Origin: Phoronis australis
Taxonomy: Eukaryota > Phoronida > Phoronidae
Assembly: GCA_002633005.1 (NCBI GenBank)
Contig: NMRA01000091.1
Span: 80,275-144,274, forward strand
DNA: 64,000 nt
Direction of reading: 5' to 3'
This document shows positions 22,680-35,400 of this stretch, piece by piece. The position numbers were made by a program, and so were the translations under genes. Each line of letters starts with the position of its first letter. Within the stretch, counting starts at the first letter, position 1. The notes beneath the pieces are model-generated. The model was not told the origin of the DNA, searched no databases, and worked only from the letters and a program-made list of their open reading frames with translations.

Positions 22680-25600
22680 TAGGTTCGAACACCTCTTACT
22701 TACTCGTCGAATTAAACACGAGAATTGGTTTGTTTGCTCTACCTAGTTACATATTCAAGACAATGGACGAAGCCGTAGACTCGTGTTTCATATGAATGTC
22801 GAAGTGGAGAAGGCGCCAAAATACCCCTGTGACAGTAGGCTGAAACGTGAAATAACGGATTACCTGCAGACATGCCGAGGGCTTTGAGAATGATGTGGTG
22901 CGCGTCTTTTGAAACTTTTTTGGCGGATCGCTAAGATTTTGCCGTTTGTTAATGACCCTTTTGCTGTTCTGATTGAAGTTCGCAAATCCGCAGATATCTG
23001 AAATACATTCGAGGGATTATTTGAGGATAGGAAAATAACGTAGGTCTCCCAGATGATTATGGATAACACGTATCATCACGCATGTATGATAAAAACACAT
23101 GTTACCATTGTCACCAACAATTTCTCAATCCATTCCACATACTCTTGCGATTTAGGTCCAACTTATGAGCTATGTTTCATTGATGAACACTTCCCTAAAA
23201 GTATATTTAACCAGTTTTGAACATGCATGTTGACCATTTAAATATTCTGAAACTTACGTGGATTTGGTTTAACGTTGGTACCACAAGTAGTCAACTACTT
23301 CTACAAAGCACAAAAAGACCAAACTCGCAAAATGTTTTCATTGACATAGTAAAAATTCATTCCAACTTCAGTTTTGAGAACAAAGGTAATCTTTTTCTGT
23401 TTTATTCAGAAACTTTTACGTTACCCTTTCTTCAAGCCCTTAGCGGAGCCATACCTCTCCCCCCCTTGTACAATACTAAAAAGCTCTCCCCGGTCAAAAC
23501 TCATTTCAATTTTCGTTTTAACCCTTTGTTCCTTTAAAAGTGCAACCAGGTTGTCACCCATTCAAAACCCCCTGAAAAGTGTCGTTTTTATGCATATGAG
23601 TTCGTGCTCCAATGAATTAACAGGTAGAAGGGTCATCAGGGTTGGGAACATTGATTTCGGGGGACACCGACCTGAGGGACACGCAGGTGGCGGAATATCG
23701 AGTCGTGTGTTTTTAGGGCCGGAGGAGTATCGTCTGTGAAGTAGAGGCGTGGGAGAATGACGTCGGCGATTGAGTGTTGGCGCTGCAATCGTTTTTATTT
23801 TTAGAAAATTCAATCGTTTATGGCAAAGTCAAATCAACAATGCACTAATTTTGAACATTCTAAAATTCGAGCACAACAAGTGTCAGTTCCTGCCATATAA
23901 TTTGATGGGACAACAAGACTGGTTTTCCTTTGAAATTTTAAGGTTCATTTTAATTTTTAATAAAATAAAAATACTCACAGCTTACCAAGTAACTTTAAGT
24001 TTAGATTGACGTCATGTAAATTGTTTACACGTTCTTAACAGAGAAGGTACGGAGGATCTAGAATTAAACTTACCTTTATTACCATCTTGTGTAAGTGAAA
24101 TGATTTTTTGGAAAAACGATTTATTTTGACGTTTTCCGTTCTACTGACGAACACAAGACAATTGTCCAGTCCATAATAGTGCGGTCCATGACATGGTTTT
24201 AATATTTGATGTTTTGGACCCTCGATGCTATCTTGCTGTAGGCGAACAACTAGAAAATGTTGCAAAATTACAATGCATTAACATTTCATTTGGGCACGAT
24301 TTGACAGTTATAACCTAGATTTCTAGATTAGCGCACGAATGTAATGCCTTAATGAAAAATTAATTCGCAGCGGCTGTTAGATCTTCATTCTATCGACAGA
24401 TTAAAGTAATACAGTCATCGCTTAGTGTGAAAGGCAATTTAATTAGTTTTGTTTTAGTCTAAAATATTAGATTGCTGTTTGCGTTCCTTGTTTCGCAGAC
24501 TTGTGTTTTGGAAATGAAATTCACCTTTGAACCAGACTACAGGTGCACATGCCCTGCAACGTTTTGTGACGTTTTAGCAGTTGTTTTGAAATTGGCATAT
24601 TAATTAACTACTATGCAAACCTGAGTTTAGAATCAAATTCCTGTCCACTTGATATATAACGTAGGAAGTTGTGTCGTCCGGTGGCAGGACACGGCTTTAA
24701 GAAAAACACTAGTTAGAAAACGAAAGTAGCAAATTTGGATGGTCTTTGCTGTGGTTCACTATTCCAGAAAGGTGGCTTTTGAATGCAAATACTTCATTCA
24801 AAATACCACATAAAATGGAAATCACAAAATTAACTCTCATATACGTGTCTCGAGTTTTTCCTTGCCACGATGGCTGTTGGAATTGAAAGAATTGAAAGGA
24901 ATTGAAGGTTATTGGGCGTACGACTTGAAGCCATCCACTTTTAAGGGGTAATGGTAAAAATCCGTTTATAATCAATGACTTTTTGAAGCTCATTGTACTT
25001 GTTGACGCCACGGATGGCATGTTTAGAGATGGGAACTCATTTCAATGGTGTGTGGATACATTTAGGTTTGAAACGTTATCATTTTGTGTTTTTGTTGGAC
25101 AGTTGAGTAAACAGGAGATGGTGATTGTTTAAGGCCATTTTCAGTGACTTAACATGTACAGAAATTGTCTAAGCATTTCAGACTCGTTGTCAACTAATCT
25201 GTTTGCCATTGTGATCCAGGCGACATAAAGAGTTTTCATAACATTTCCATTTTTCAAAAACCGGAAACAGGCACTGTTAAATCAGTCATTTGTGACTTTT
25301 GTTTCCTGACTAGCGCATTTTCGTAAAACCATGTTCTCTCACCATAAGACCAAAATTCCTTGTAAAATACAGTATATCTCAAATTGTCAGGAATTTCCAA
25401 CTGAACACTTACACATGCAAATTTTGTCCATGCTTTCAACTTCCTGGAAATTGGGCGAACAACAGATGGTGTACTTACTTTTCTAGGAATTTTATTAGGA
25501 TACATTATCTCCCTTCGTCACGTCCTCAGTAACAGAGTGCGTTTCTCACCTATTCAGTTATTTTCTTTGGAACTCAGTTTTTCTCTCAAGGGAGAAAATC
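22680..25600. other. Gene-poor stretch
   Basis: No supported gene. At about 22730-22775 a TACATATTCAAG-ACAATGGACGA block resembles 49755-49800. Near 23460 a plus-strand Pro-rich patch is low complexity. Overlapping frames near 23.4-23.8 kb on both strands show no domain. Confidence 0.45.
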
Positions 25601-25603
25601 ATT

Positions 25604-26099
25604 AATTGGTCGGACTTCAAAAGCACTTGCCCGGACTTCAAAACCAGCTGGCTGCAAAATCATTATGGCCGGTGTTTTAACTTGGTGGTCGGACCTCAAA
25701 ACATATTAGCCGGTACATCAAAATCAGATGGCCGCCCCCAAAAATTAGTTGGCTGGACTTAAAACGGGTTGGCCGGTGCTAAAACACAATGGCCGAACAA
25801 ATCGCCGCTTTTGAACAAAACAAACAAACGGGTACGAAAAACAAACACCAGATGTCACTTGAATCCTTTGAGACATTCAAAGTGAGTTTCGCAGTGTGGA
25901 AGTCCGGCCGGCCGTCGTGTTTGATCATTGGCCAACTGGTTATAGCAACGGCCATCTTGTTTTTGGTCCAGCGAACTAGTTTTTTGGATGAGGCCGTCGC
26001 GTTTTAAGTCCGGTCAACACATTTTATCACCAGCCATAAGGTTTTGCAGTCCAGCCGACTGGTTTTGAAGTCCGGGCAAGTTTTGAAGTCCGACCAATT
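25604..26099. mobile_element. Foldback-type element with arms of degenerate tandem units
   Basis: From 25604 the sequence repeats variants of a unit of about 24 bp of the type TTGGCCGGACTTCAAAA plus spacer. From about 25900 to 26099 the same units appear in reverse complement (TTTTGAAGTCCGGCCAA). Read inward, both arms give the same ordered variants (AATTGGTCGGACTTCAAAA, CTTGCCCGGACTTCAAAAC, then a CTGGCTG block), so the arms are true inverted copies. A unique spacer of about 100 bp (near 25800-25900) lies between them. The right end abuts a poly-C run with an N. There is no coding capacity. The structure resembles Foldback-like elements whose long inverted repeats contain tandem repeats. Confidence 0.8.
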
Positions 26100-26104
26100 G
26101 TTGA

Positions 26105-26121
26105 CCCCCNCCCCCCCCCCC
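26105..26121 (+). repeat. Poly-C run with one N
   Basis: Homopolymer C tract interrupted by N at 26110, directly outside the foldback element. Probably an assembly ambiguity. Confidence 0.8.
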
Positions 26122-28384
26122 TATCTCTAAGTTGCATTTAGTTTCCCGTCTGGTAGGAAGCATGAGTTCGCACACTATGTAGCACGTGCTTGGCAAACTA
26201 TAGATGAGGTTTGTGGAAAGTGGTATTCAGAAGAAAAGAATTGCGAAGTTCCTTTTTAAAAAGAGCGTTGTTATTGAAAACGCTCTTGCGGTCCGTGAGA
26301 GAGAATTCTTGTCTGTCCTGTATTTTCAAGTTCGAGTGACGTGAGGGAAACGGTGCGCAAATCATAAATACAAATACTGTCATAATATAAGACGGAGAAA
26401 TGTAACTCCAATTGCCGGTTTGGTGAAGACTACCTTAAGTACATATAGTGAAAATAGCATGTTGGCTGAACGATGAGAGCTACAGTGTATAGGTAGAATT
26501 TCGCTAAAGCAATTACTAAGTGTACGCTTCCTTTAGCTGACCCAGTGACCTCGTAGCTTACTGTACGTGACGATGGTTCTGGGATCGGGATTTCAATAGA
26601 TGACCTGCAATTGCATATAGCAATATTTAGAATGGAAGATAGCATTTTTTCTAGATACCTCTGACAAGATTACATGTACAACGAAATCGTGTGTGATTAA
26701 TACCAGACGCTTATTGCTATGTACTACAAAATTCAAACTTGTATAGCGAAGTTGAAGGTGTTGGCCAAGCTAACATATTTCCGAAATTCAATCCTTGTTG
26801 TAACCCAACGGCTAAGTGATAAGAAGTACACTGTTTTGGTAGCAGCAGCATTCTGTTTCATCTCTTCACTTAGTGTAGGTACATGTAGGTGTCGCTTTTT
26901 GTTTCTCAATGTTCGATTCAAGAATTCGTAACTATACTTGAAGAACGAACTTATAAACGATACACGCTGCTTTAAACCACCCCTCCGCTAAAGACTAAAT
27001 TTTGATTTTGTACACCTACTTTTTCAAAACAGGCCTCAACCTGATCCTTTCTCAGATTCAGTAGATTGGGTTTCTGGACTACGGAAGCATTCATTGGTAC
27101 TTCGTGGGTGCTTGGGATCAATAAGTTGACTTGACACGGCTGGTTATTTTATGCAGCGAGCACGGTCTTAAATACAAGCGAGCTGTCACTTCTTCTCAGA
27201 CACCAAAATCACCAATAATCTGAGTCAGGGACGCGTTGAGAGTTTTATAGCGCCAAGTGGACTAAACCAAAAACTTCTTTGGCAGATCGCCACTAAGGAG
27301 CAAGTTTATACAACAGTGTCTCATACTTAACACCAATTCACTTATCATTGATTGACTGAGTTCATTTTCACAAAAGTGTACGTACTAATTAAATTCGGTC
27401 GGTAAATCTAACGAAGACCTAAGTCACATGTCCAGTAAAACAACAAGAAACAGGGATAGGTTGGTCAGAATTACAGACGTAAGGTTAAAAATTTCCACCG
27501 TGGAAATACGTGCGATTGTTTTTGAAGTGTTACAAAATAAGTTTGAAAATTAACGGACGTTGTAATAAAAAGTTACCGCAAATTCCGATTAAGTGACCCC
27601 TGGTCAATAAAGTGCGTCTGGACGTTCTCTGCAAAACGGATTCCAAAAGCACCCACGTTGTCTTTTTACGGGCAATGTTCTATATTCCAAGTATGTACTA
27701 TCAAATTCTAAAAACTGTTCATGATCCATTGTGAATGGAAAGCCAGGACACATGTGTCTGTTTTGTCGCAAAATAATTTTGTATGTGGTGGTGTAACGGC
27801 GTGTTCTCTGTACTGACAATAACGGGGTGTTTGCACTTTTGATGAAGTGACTTTTTTCATATTTTATCATCAAAAGTCGTGTGGAGGGCCAGATCAAATT
27901 TCTAACTTGTCTTTTAAGTGATTAAAAAATCAGTTTTCCTGAAACAGTCCCCCCAGGCTCCTATCTTTTCATACAGAGCAGATTGTATAGGATACTTTTT
28001 CGAACCGTCTTAACACCAATGGAGTAGCTCAGGAGTTTTACGGTCTGATTTGGAACTGTTGAGATCTGTATCTATCGCACTACGATTTGAAATCCACGTG
28101 CGTTTTGGTGCAACCAGTCTATGAATGCAGCAACAGTGTTGTGTCGAGGTTCTTTGAATTTATTTCCGTAATATAAAGCGGTGGCAACACGATTCTGTAG
28201 TCCGACCGTGAACACTGTCAACCTTCTGATAACGTCTCGCAGATGTTTAAGAGGCGCGTTATTTTTTGCTATTCCGTGTTTATAACAAGGAACAGAAGAC
28301 TGCAAAGCATGTACCGGTGGATGAAGGTCATTGTAAACTTAAAACAGCAGCGAGACGTGCCTCTGACTAAGGTAAAGCAACGAG
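26122..28384. other. Gene-poor stretch
   Basis: No supported gene or repeat partner. Minus-strand frames at 27604-27897 and 28072-28305 carry no recognisable motif. Confidence 0.4.
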
Positions 28385-28495
28385 ACGAACAGGTGTTACC
28401 ACCCCCTCATCGGCCAATCCGTTTGTACTATGATACATACATACTACTGTTAGGATTGCCCTAAATACATTTCACTGTCACTATTAACGCATGCC
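28385..28495 (+). repeat. Interspersed repeat, partner of 4850-4955
   Basis: Shares the ordered blocks described for 4850-4955. This copy lacks the adjoining purine tract. Confidence 0.5.
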
Positions 28496-28499
28496 GAAT

Positions 28500-31400
28500 A
28501 TGTCGAATTTTGCTTTTCCTTCTGGCAAAAATGCTAGAACAATTTTGGAAAATCATCGAACAGTGCAGCGTCTTAGAGTCACACTTTCGATAAACGTATA
28601 AGGGTCACACAGTAAAAATTGTTCACTTTTGATAAAAGGCATGAATTAAACAGGTACTAAATTTAGAATGTGAAGAATCAAATAAGGCTTGACACCCAAC
28701 GTTATTTCTATGATGACGTCCGCCATTTTGAATTCAAACATGGCCGTCTTTTCTCAGGAATTTACTTATCTGGGTTTATTTTAAGTTGAGATTTACACAC
28801 CTTTTCGGAAAAAAATGTTCAGAAATAATCAAATCTCGATTTTTGTACGAAAATGATAAACGGTGACTTTATATGGCATCTGCAATATTAAATACAAAAG
28901 CATAGAAATGCAAATGATTTGAAGCGTTTTTAACTAAGTGAGACGGCAGACAGTTTACCTGGTGTTCCAAATAGTACTTGTATTGTTTCAAGGGATCATT
29001 AATTAACTCAATTATTGTCTTATAAGTAAGAGACTTTTACAACACAGAAAACATTTTTGCGTATCTGTACAATTACTCAGCAGCGATCTGCCCCTTCGTC
29101 ATTTTGCTTTTTTGAAAAATCACAGAACAGCAGAGAAGTTAAAGAAACACACCAGCAAAGATAAAACCGATAAGTGGCATTACAGGGAAAATTACAAGTC
29201 TTTCATCGCCTTATTTGACAATTGAAAGCAACGGTTTCGGGGTCTCTCTATGTACTACCTACTTATTCAAGCTTCTGCGACACCTGGTGTTGTCTCACGA
29301 TCCTCAGCCATGGTCTTTAAAAAAGGTTTTGTGAGTACTTTCATACTTGTAATTTTAACGTTTTGCACCTCACTCATCAATAGATGTACTTTTCAAATGT
29401 AAAGTGTTCCCGTGTTTAAATTTACACATTTTCGTGTAAGTTGCCAATGAATTTGGTAAAAATGACGAAATGTCGAAATTAGGAGTTTGTGTACAGTGTA
29501 TCAGATTATTGATAAAAATGTTTGTCTTAGGCATTTTATTGAATACATTTGAGCATTGTTGGTCACATCAAAGAAAATAAACGAACAACATAGTAGTATT
29601 ATTATGCTTTTTAAAGACAGAATCGTTCCACTTCAACATATAAATTCAACTTTGTCCCACTCGTTCGCTGACAATTTCGCTCCCTGGCCTTCTTAAGTCC
29701 TTTACACTCAATAGTTAACACTTTTGAAACACTTTTGGTGAGTCCCTTGTAAATATAAGTGATATGGAGGTCACAATTGTGTTATTTCACGTTTATTAAG
29801 ACAAGCACAAAGCCATTGTTGATCATCATTTACCACACTATTGGAGTTTCAATCAGTGCACCCAAACTGCTTGTTTTCGTCTATAAATTTTCCAACAGTA
29901 TACAACATTGCTTTCAACAAACGTTGATTTTTGTAAAGTTAAAACGTATTGGAGCCTTTCATTTATTCCCGCACGTGTGAGTGGTGTTTTACAAAGCAAA
30001 GTGTATTTTCAATGATAGTTTGCTTATTTTAGTAACGCATAATCGGTTTTAGAAGTGTTCAACAGAATTCTGTGCTTCGACAAAAGCTGATGTAGTTCTA
30101 TTAAATAGCATTGGTCTCATACTTATCCTACCCTATTCCGATGTTTAGTGATGACGTGTCGTGGCAGTAGATGACGCAATTTGGACCAGGAAATAAGAAA
30201 AGACATGCCGTCACACCGGGTCCAAAACGCCAATATGACGTCTTATTATATAAACATTTCTTAAATAACCAACATGTATTACGTTGGATACTTGCTGATA
30301 TAAATTACTACTGTGTTGAAATGGTTGGAATTGATGCAGAAAACATAAGAAATGTCAAACGTGGGGTCAGTCCTGCTTCCTGTTACGTCCGCTCATCCAG
30401 TACTTTGTGTTAATCATGTTTTATTCTTAAATGTGTTTTAATAACTCCGAACGAAAACAATATAATTCGTGTTACACTGCTCGCATTTGAAACAATCCTT
30501 TGGATTCAGTTTCGTTTAACTCATAACAAGATGAATTTTAGCGCAAATTAGCTTTATTAAAACATGTTCTCAAATGATGTCCTTTCATCATGATATATTT
30601 GTTTTCAAAATAAGCAGAACAAAACGTGCAGAGATTCGTAATTGTAGGCTACACTAGTTAAATCCTCAGTAATTTGATTATTTCTCAAGACCCCTGGAAA
30701 CATTGCGAAAAACAGCCTGACGCATGTTATTCATGCGAACATGTTTTTGTCATCTGCCTTTTCACGATCAGATTTTAGATTGACAATTGGAAATCAGTTC
30801 TGTTTTAAATTTTCGGGTGGTGCACCAAGAAACTGGCTGTCACAGTGGAATGCAAACAATTATATGCAGTTGTACGAGAAAGCGCAAATACAAACAGGAC
30901 AGTAAGTTACGAAATGTTCCAACTTTTGTGACATCCTTCGATTGGCGAGATTTGTTCTACGTTCTTAACATGTGAAATTAAAGTAGATAGTATCGTTAAA
31001 CTTAAATTTGTTCTGAGATGGCCGTGGTGCGTTTAGTAGCAATGAAAACATCTGCGTGCGAGGAGAAACGCGAGGGTGGGCGTTTTGCGCCGTAGTGGTA
31101 ACGTTTATGATAAACGCTGTCAGAGGACTTGTGAGCTATTTTGGCACGAAGAAAATAAACTTATGAATTGCTCCAGGAAACCCCAATCTTCATGCAAAGC
31201 AGCATCATGACATCCAGCTCGAGAACAACAAAGGTTACATTGGCTTTGAATCCAATAGCTTCGGAAACGGAAGAATGAAATTATTGTGAAAGCGCAGACC
31301 ACTGTTTCCAATGGAAAGCAATATTTACGAAGAGGGGTTGTTACGGCGAAACTAACTGAGTGTGTCAGGCTTAAGAGCATGAGAAATGTTACGGTGGCAA

Positions 31401-33485
31401 AGTACATGTATAATTGTACATGTCATGTCTTACTTCTTGTACATGTAAGTTTTAGGAATTTCAAGACCCTTCAATTTAATGACAGCCGAAAACAACAAAT
31501 TTCGTGATTTTTAAAATTCGAATTCAATTCAGAACCACTGAATTGCACCATAGTTTACATTATTTTGCATTTCTAAACATTTACTGGGGCAGGCAGTCCG
31601 AACTAGGTTAGGAAAGAATATCCTGCCTTTCATTCATTCACAAAAATTGATCGCTTTTGCAATATTTCATATATGTCAAGAAAAATACCTTATGTTCATT
31701 CTCAGGGAACTTGTAATACAAAATGTGTACTGTGGAACGAGACAAAAAAGACTTAGCAGAACCAGAGACCGTAGGGAGGGAGATAAATCTCCTAGCGAAA
31801 TCGCATTGGACGGCCACTGGCGGACATTGTTGTTTCATGGACCGTAGAGACGTCTAGCGGGCGTGTGTATAATAAAGGATATGGGAAGATAAGACCGGTT
31901 CGGTCGGTAAAAATACAACGGTGCTTTTTTCACTGCCTATGGCTACAGCAACAATTAATTTGAAATTCGTGACTTATGTTTTTTGCAGTTTCCCATTAAT
32001 TAAGTTAGATGATGTTCACGATTGAAACAAAGGATTTTTTGAGCGAAACTTGCCAGTCAGCCAGTGATGGTGATTTAAACTTAATGTCTTTACTGTTCCT
32101 GCATTTAATAGGTTATATAGAAAATTATCGTAAATGGTTTGCATGCTTTTGGGAACTACTGATTAGTTTATTCTATGCCCATCGATGCTTCTATTTTCTT
32201 TCATTTCTTTCTGCAGTCTTAAAACATTCAGATCTAAAAGACAATTATATTTACTATTACTTTTTATTTACTAATTTCGTTAATATTATTATATCATAAT
32301 TTATTTGTTTTTATCTATGCTTTATTATTTATTCACTATTATTTATATGTTTCTATTTATTTATTGTTTCTCATTTCATTGTTGTAACATATTTAAATTA
32401 TTTCTTGTGATCCCATACAATCAACATTCTGGCTGTCGTTGGTCAATAATCTTTATCATAAGATAGTAATGAACACCCCTAAATAAAATTGTTTAAGGTG
32501 CAGTAATGGGTGCATTGTGTTGCTCCTGTTTACAAATCATGCACTAGCACTGCTTATTTTGTATTTGCAGTTTAATGCCACTTATGTGATTATGATTTGG
32601 ACACCATTGCAGCATTTTTCTGCATCCACAATATATTTCTTGTCTGTCAATTATTTTTCAAAGCGACTTGGCATATTCTGATTAAACTTCACATTATTTA
32701 AATTTATGACTAGGGTACGCCAGCACCACTTCATTTTTGGACGAATTTAAGTGTTGTGCTATCCCGTCTTCAACAAAACAGTGCTTGTCCAAAATTATTG
32801 TCAAAATTGCTTAGCAGTGTTTAACGAAATATGGCACAGAGATACATGGCGGAGGTGCATCGCTTTTTGTGCAATTTTGACTGCAGTTCGAGGTACACAA
32901 TTATTTTTTGTATCATGGCATGGACTTCAGTGCATAATAAATATTAATTGTATGGTTTGGTAACCTGTTTGGTAATTTGCTAGAGGAAGTGTTGAGGGAA
33001 GTTTTCTTTTAAAGGCATATTGAGCCCTACATCGTTGGGTACTTCGGTAGCATGTGTATTACCTTAGAAACCCCATTAAACACAGTGACAATGTCGTTTG
33101 TTTAGTTTTTTATTTTGACAAGTCAGGAAATAAGGAGTCCTTATGTTATTTACTTTGAAGTTGGCCATTTTTACATGCCGATGTAGGCTGAATATGCTTT
33201 TAACTAATTGCGGATAGCTGATTTAATAAAATGTTAATGGTTTACAAGAGCTGAAAAGCATCGTAAAACTACCTTAAATGAAATGTGTATTCAACAGGCA
33301 TCTTGGGTGTGTTATAGGGGCATACAAGGCAGGTTTACTGGGGTGCAGGCAGTAATTCCATCTCTTGCTGGTTTTCAACCCCCTACCCCTGTTACCCTCA
33401 GTTTCATTCAACACATCCCACCCCAATTCGCTACTAATTTCAGATCTCATCAGGCATGGTTGCTGGGGGTCCAGTGCCCGGTTGT
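28500..33485. other. Gene-poor, very AT-rich stretch
   Basis: No supported gene. The part at 32100-32400 is strongly T-rich (ATTTATTTATT-like), and its open frames, rich in Phe, Tyr and Leu, are composition artefacts. Clusters of TACATGTA-type words occur near 31400-31445. Confidence 0.45.
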
Positions 33486-33978
33486 ATGAAACAGTCCAAA
33501 ATAGCGACTACTATGTTAGTACCTAAATCTGCCGCATATTTGCGAGTTCTCTACGTTGAATTCTCAGTATTATTGAAAATTAGTACGGATCTTTTCATGC
33601 AACGACCCTAAGTTAAGACCTGCGTCCCTTAGTATTTTGATTGAATTAGGGGCCAGTTTTCAGTTATATTATTATAAAATGGCATAAGTCAAAAGAGAAA
33701 CTCATAATAAAGATAAAATGATTGAAAAATAAAACGACTGCAAGAAAAGAACCAAACAAATACCCAAAAGATTTAGGCAACTCAGATGAGAACAGGCAGA
33801 TCCAGGGGGATGTCAAAAAGGTCCAGACCCCCATTTTCCCTTGATTTTAGTGATATCAAATTTAGAATTTTCAATTTGTTGACTTGGACCACCCTTTTAA
33901 AAAAATCTCTGATCCGACCCCCCCTTTTAAAAAATCCTGGATCCGCCTCTGCTGAGTCGCTATTTGCGACTGTTTCAT
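33486..33978. mobile_element. 493-bp inverted-repeat element with ATGAAACAGTC ends
   Basis: The left end reads ATGAAACAGTCCAAAATAGC and the right end, reversed, ATGAAACAGTCGCAAATAGC, followed in both by GACT (22 of 24 matching). The internal sequence is AT-rich and non-coding, and contains a second candidate element (33793-33951). Immediate flanks give no clear target duplication, so boundaries may be a few bases off. Confidence 0.65.
33793..33951 (-). mobile_element. Probable nested GGCGGATCC-type MITE remnant
   Basis: The left side is CAGGCAGATCCAGGGGG and the right side, reversed, CAGAGGCGGATCCAGGATTTT. This resembles the ends of the family at 38.2, 56.5 and 63.5 kb. Poly-C/poly-G runs and TTTTAAAAAA words separate the ends. 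No 5-bp duplication could be confirmed, so the copy is probably eroded. Confidence 0.4.
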
Positions 33979-34602
33979 GTAAGATTTGGATGGCGTAATG
34001 GGGCTGCTTTTGGACATTGACGTGGGAAACATTTGAGTTTGTGTGTTGATAGTTTTAATAATTAATTGTTAATTAATTGATATTGATACCTGGGATATTG
34101 GGGGGCAGAAAGCTATTTCCTCTCCCAGCTTTTTGGTTGAGGCCACCCCCATTTTTACTTCTACCTCTTCTTCAGCAGATCTATCTCATTTATATTACTT
34201 ACCTGATCCCCCTAGGCAAAATCCTACACAGTCTGTATCTGCCCACCCACCACTCACCTACTTTCACCTGGTCACCTCCGATTACTGAGTCACCTTCTTG
34301 CTTATAATGTAGACTTTTTCTTGATTTACACGGTATTTTGCATATGTGTATTTTTCCAACAAACAGCTCATATATTTTGTTCTCAATATTTTAATCAGTG
34401 ACACTTCACAATTTTGAATGTGACAAACTAAAATCGCCAATGAGATAAATATTGAAGCATATGTACAGCTCATTGCGCCTTGCGTACTTCGTCGACGCAC
34501 ATACACACACACACGCTAGGTGTCGCCATAGTCCATGACACAGCGGCGGCGGCCAGTGAGATTTGTCTCGTTAACGTCTTTGGCAGAACCACCTTTCTGG
34601 CC

Positions 34603-34780
34603 CTCAACCACGTGGAAATTTGTTTACTTCGTACCCATGGTCAAAGGATACTGAGCTCTTACTCAAATCGAATCTCCTGCTTGGCTTGTACACTTTCCGC
34701 AATTCACAATCTTTTCATTCACCGAGTCGCCGTACGATTGAGTTAACGAGGAGTACATAGCATGGAAAGACGCCGCGGAA
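34603..34780 (+). repeat. Promoter-like dispersed repeat, inverse partner of 45897-46072
   Basis: Aligned with the reverse complement of 45897-46072, this segment shares CAACC-CGTGGAAATTTGTTT, an AATCGAATCTC block, CAATTCACA, TTTCATTCACC, GAGTCG and AGCATGGAAAGA. Moderate CpG content sets it apart from the AT-rich surroundings. Its right part runs into an ATG (34762) that opens a 101-codon frame. In the other copy the corresponding triplet is ATA. Confidence 0.7.
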
Positions 34781-35067
34781 AACGAAGACATAACATATTT
34801 TTTATCCTAGGTGTGTTGCACGTCTGCGTACGTACGACTGTTGGTAACGTTATAGCGAATAAACCGAGTCGCTGCACGGTGTCTGGTATATCACGAACAC
34901 AGCAAGTTGTGAAAAAAGATAAATCCTCACCCAAAGTCATTCATTTCACCGGCCGTTTCGTTGCCTCGATCTGGTGCCCACGGCGCGTTTTAACCACAGA
35001 CACTCGTATTTCGTGCTTGGTTTCTTTACTGAACCCGCGAGGGTCACCGACTTACTGGTTTCGCTAA
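34762..35067 (+). CDS. Unassigned 101-codon frame in CpG-richer region
   Basis: The frame starts MERRRGKRRHNIFFILGVLH, a basic N-terminus followed by a hydrophobic stretch as in a signal peptide or membrane anchor. A basic, Ser/Thr-containing region with few acidic residues follows. I recognise no family. The ATG lies at the edge of a dispersed repeat and is not conserved in the other copy (ATA). The base composition is richer in CpG than nearby DNA. It could be a small secreted or anchored protein or a chance frame in a repeat-derived CpG island; I favour chance. Confidence 0.2.
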   Translation: MERRRGKRRHNIFFILGVLHVCVRTTVGNVIANKPSRCTVSGISRTQQVVKKDKSSPKVIHFTGRFVASIWCPRRVLTTDTRISCLVSLLNPRGSPTYWFR

Positions 35068-35343
35068 AATCCTCTGATCTATCATTGTTTGAATACATGT
35101 TTCGATCTCCAAATAAGGGCATCTCCTTCAATTACGAACAATAGCTGAAGCAACGACTAGCCGGCAACGATAAATGAGATATCAGAATTTTATGGTACAC
35201 TGGCCTTATTATGGGCGTGACTTGCATGGAATCTTTCAACGGTTTATGCTCAAAACGGTAGGTCCCGGATGCCGGCTTCGAATGGACTGACAATTATTTA
35301 ATTATTTATTATTTAATTATTTGTCGATGGTTCTGGATGAATC

Positions 35344-35400
35344 GAATGCAAATTCAAATCGATTGCAAACTCAAATCAACTGCAAATTCAAATCGACTGT
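35344..35400 (+). repeat. 17-bp tandem repeat, about 3.4 units
   Basis: Units of the form GAATGCAAATTCAAATC recur with few changes (GATTGCAAACTCAAATC, AACTGCAAATTCAAATC). A TTTAATTATTTATTATTTAA patch lies just upstream. Confidence 0.85.

Noticed and set aside
32009-32299. Hydrophobic frame suggesting a membrane protein
   Set aside because: Phe, Leu and Tyr richness follows from the T-rich composition of the region.
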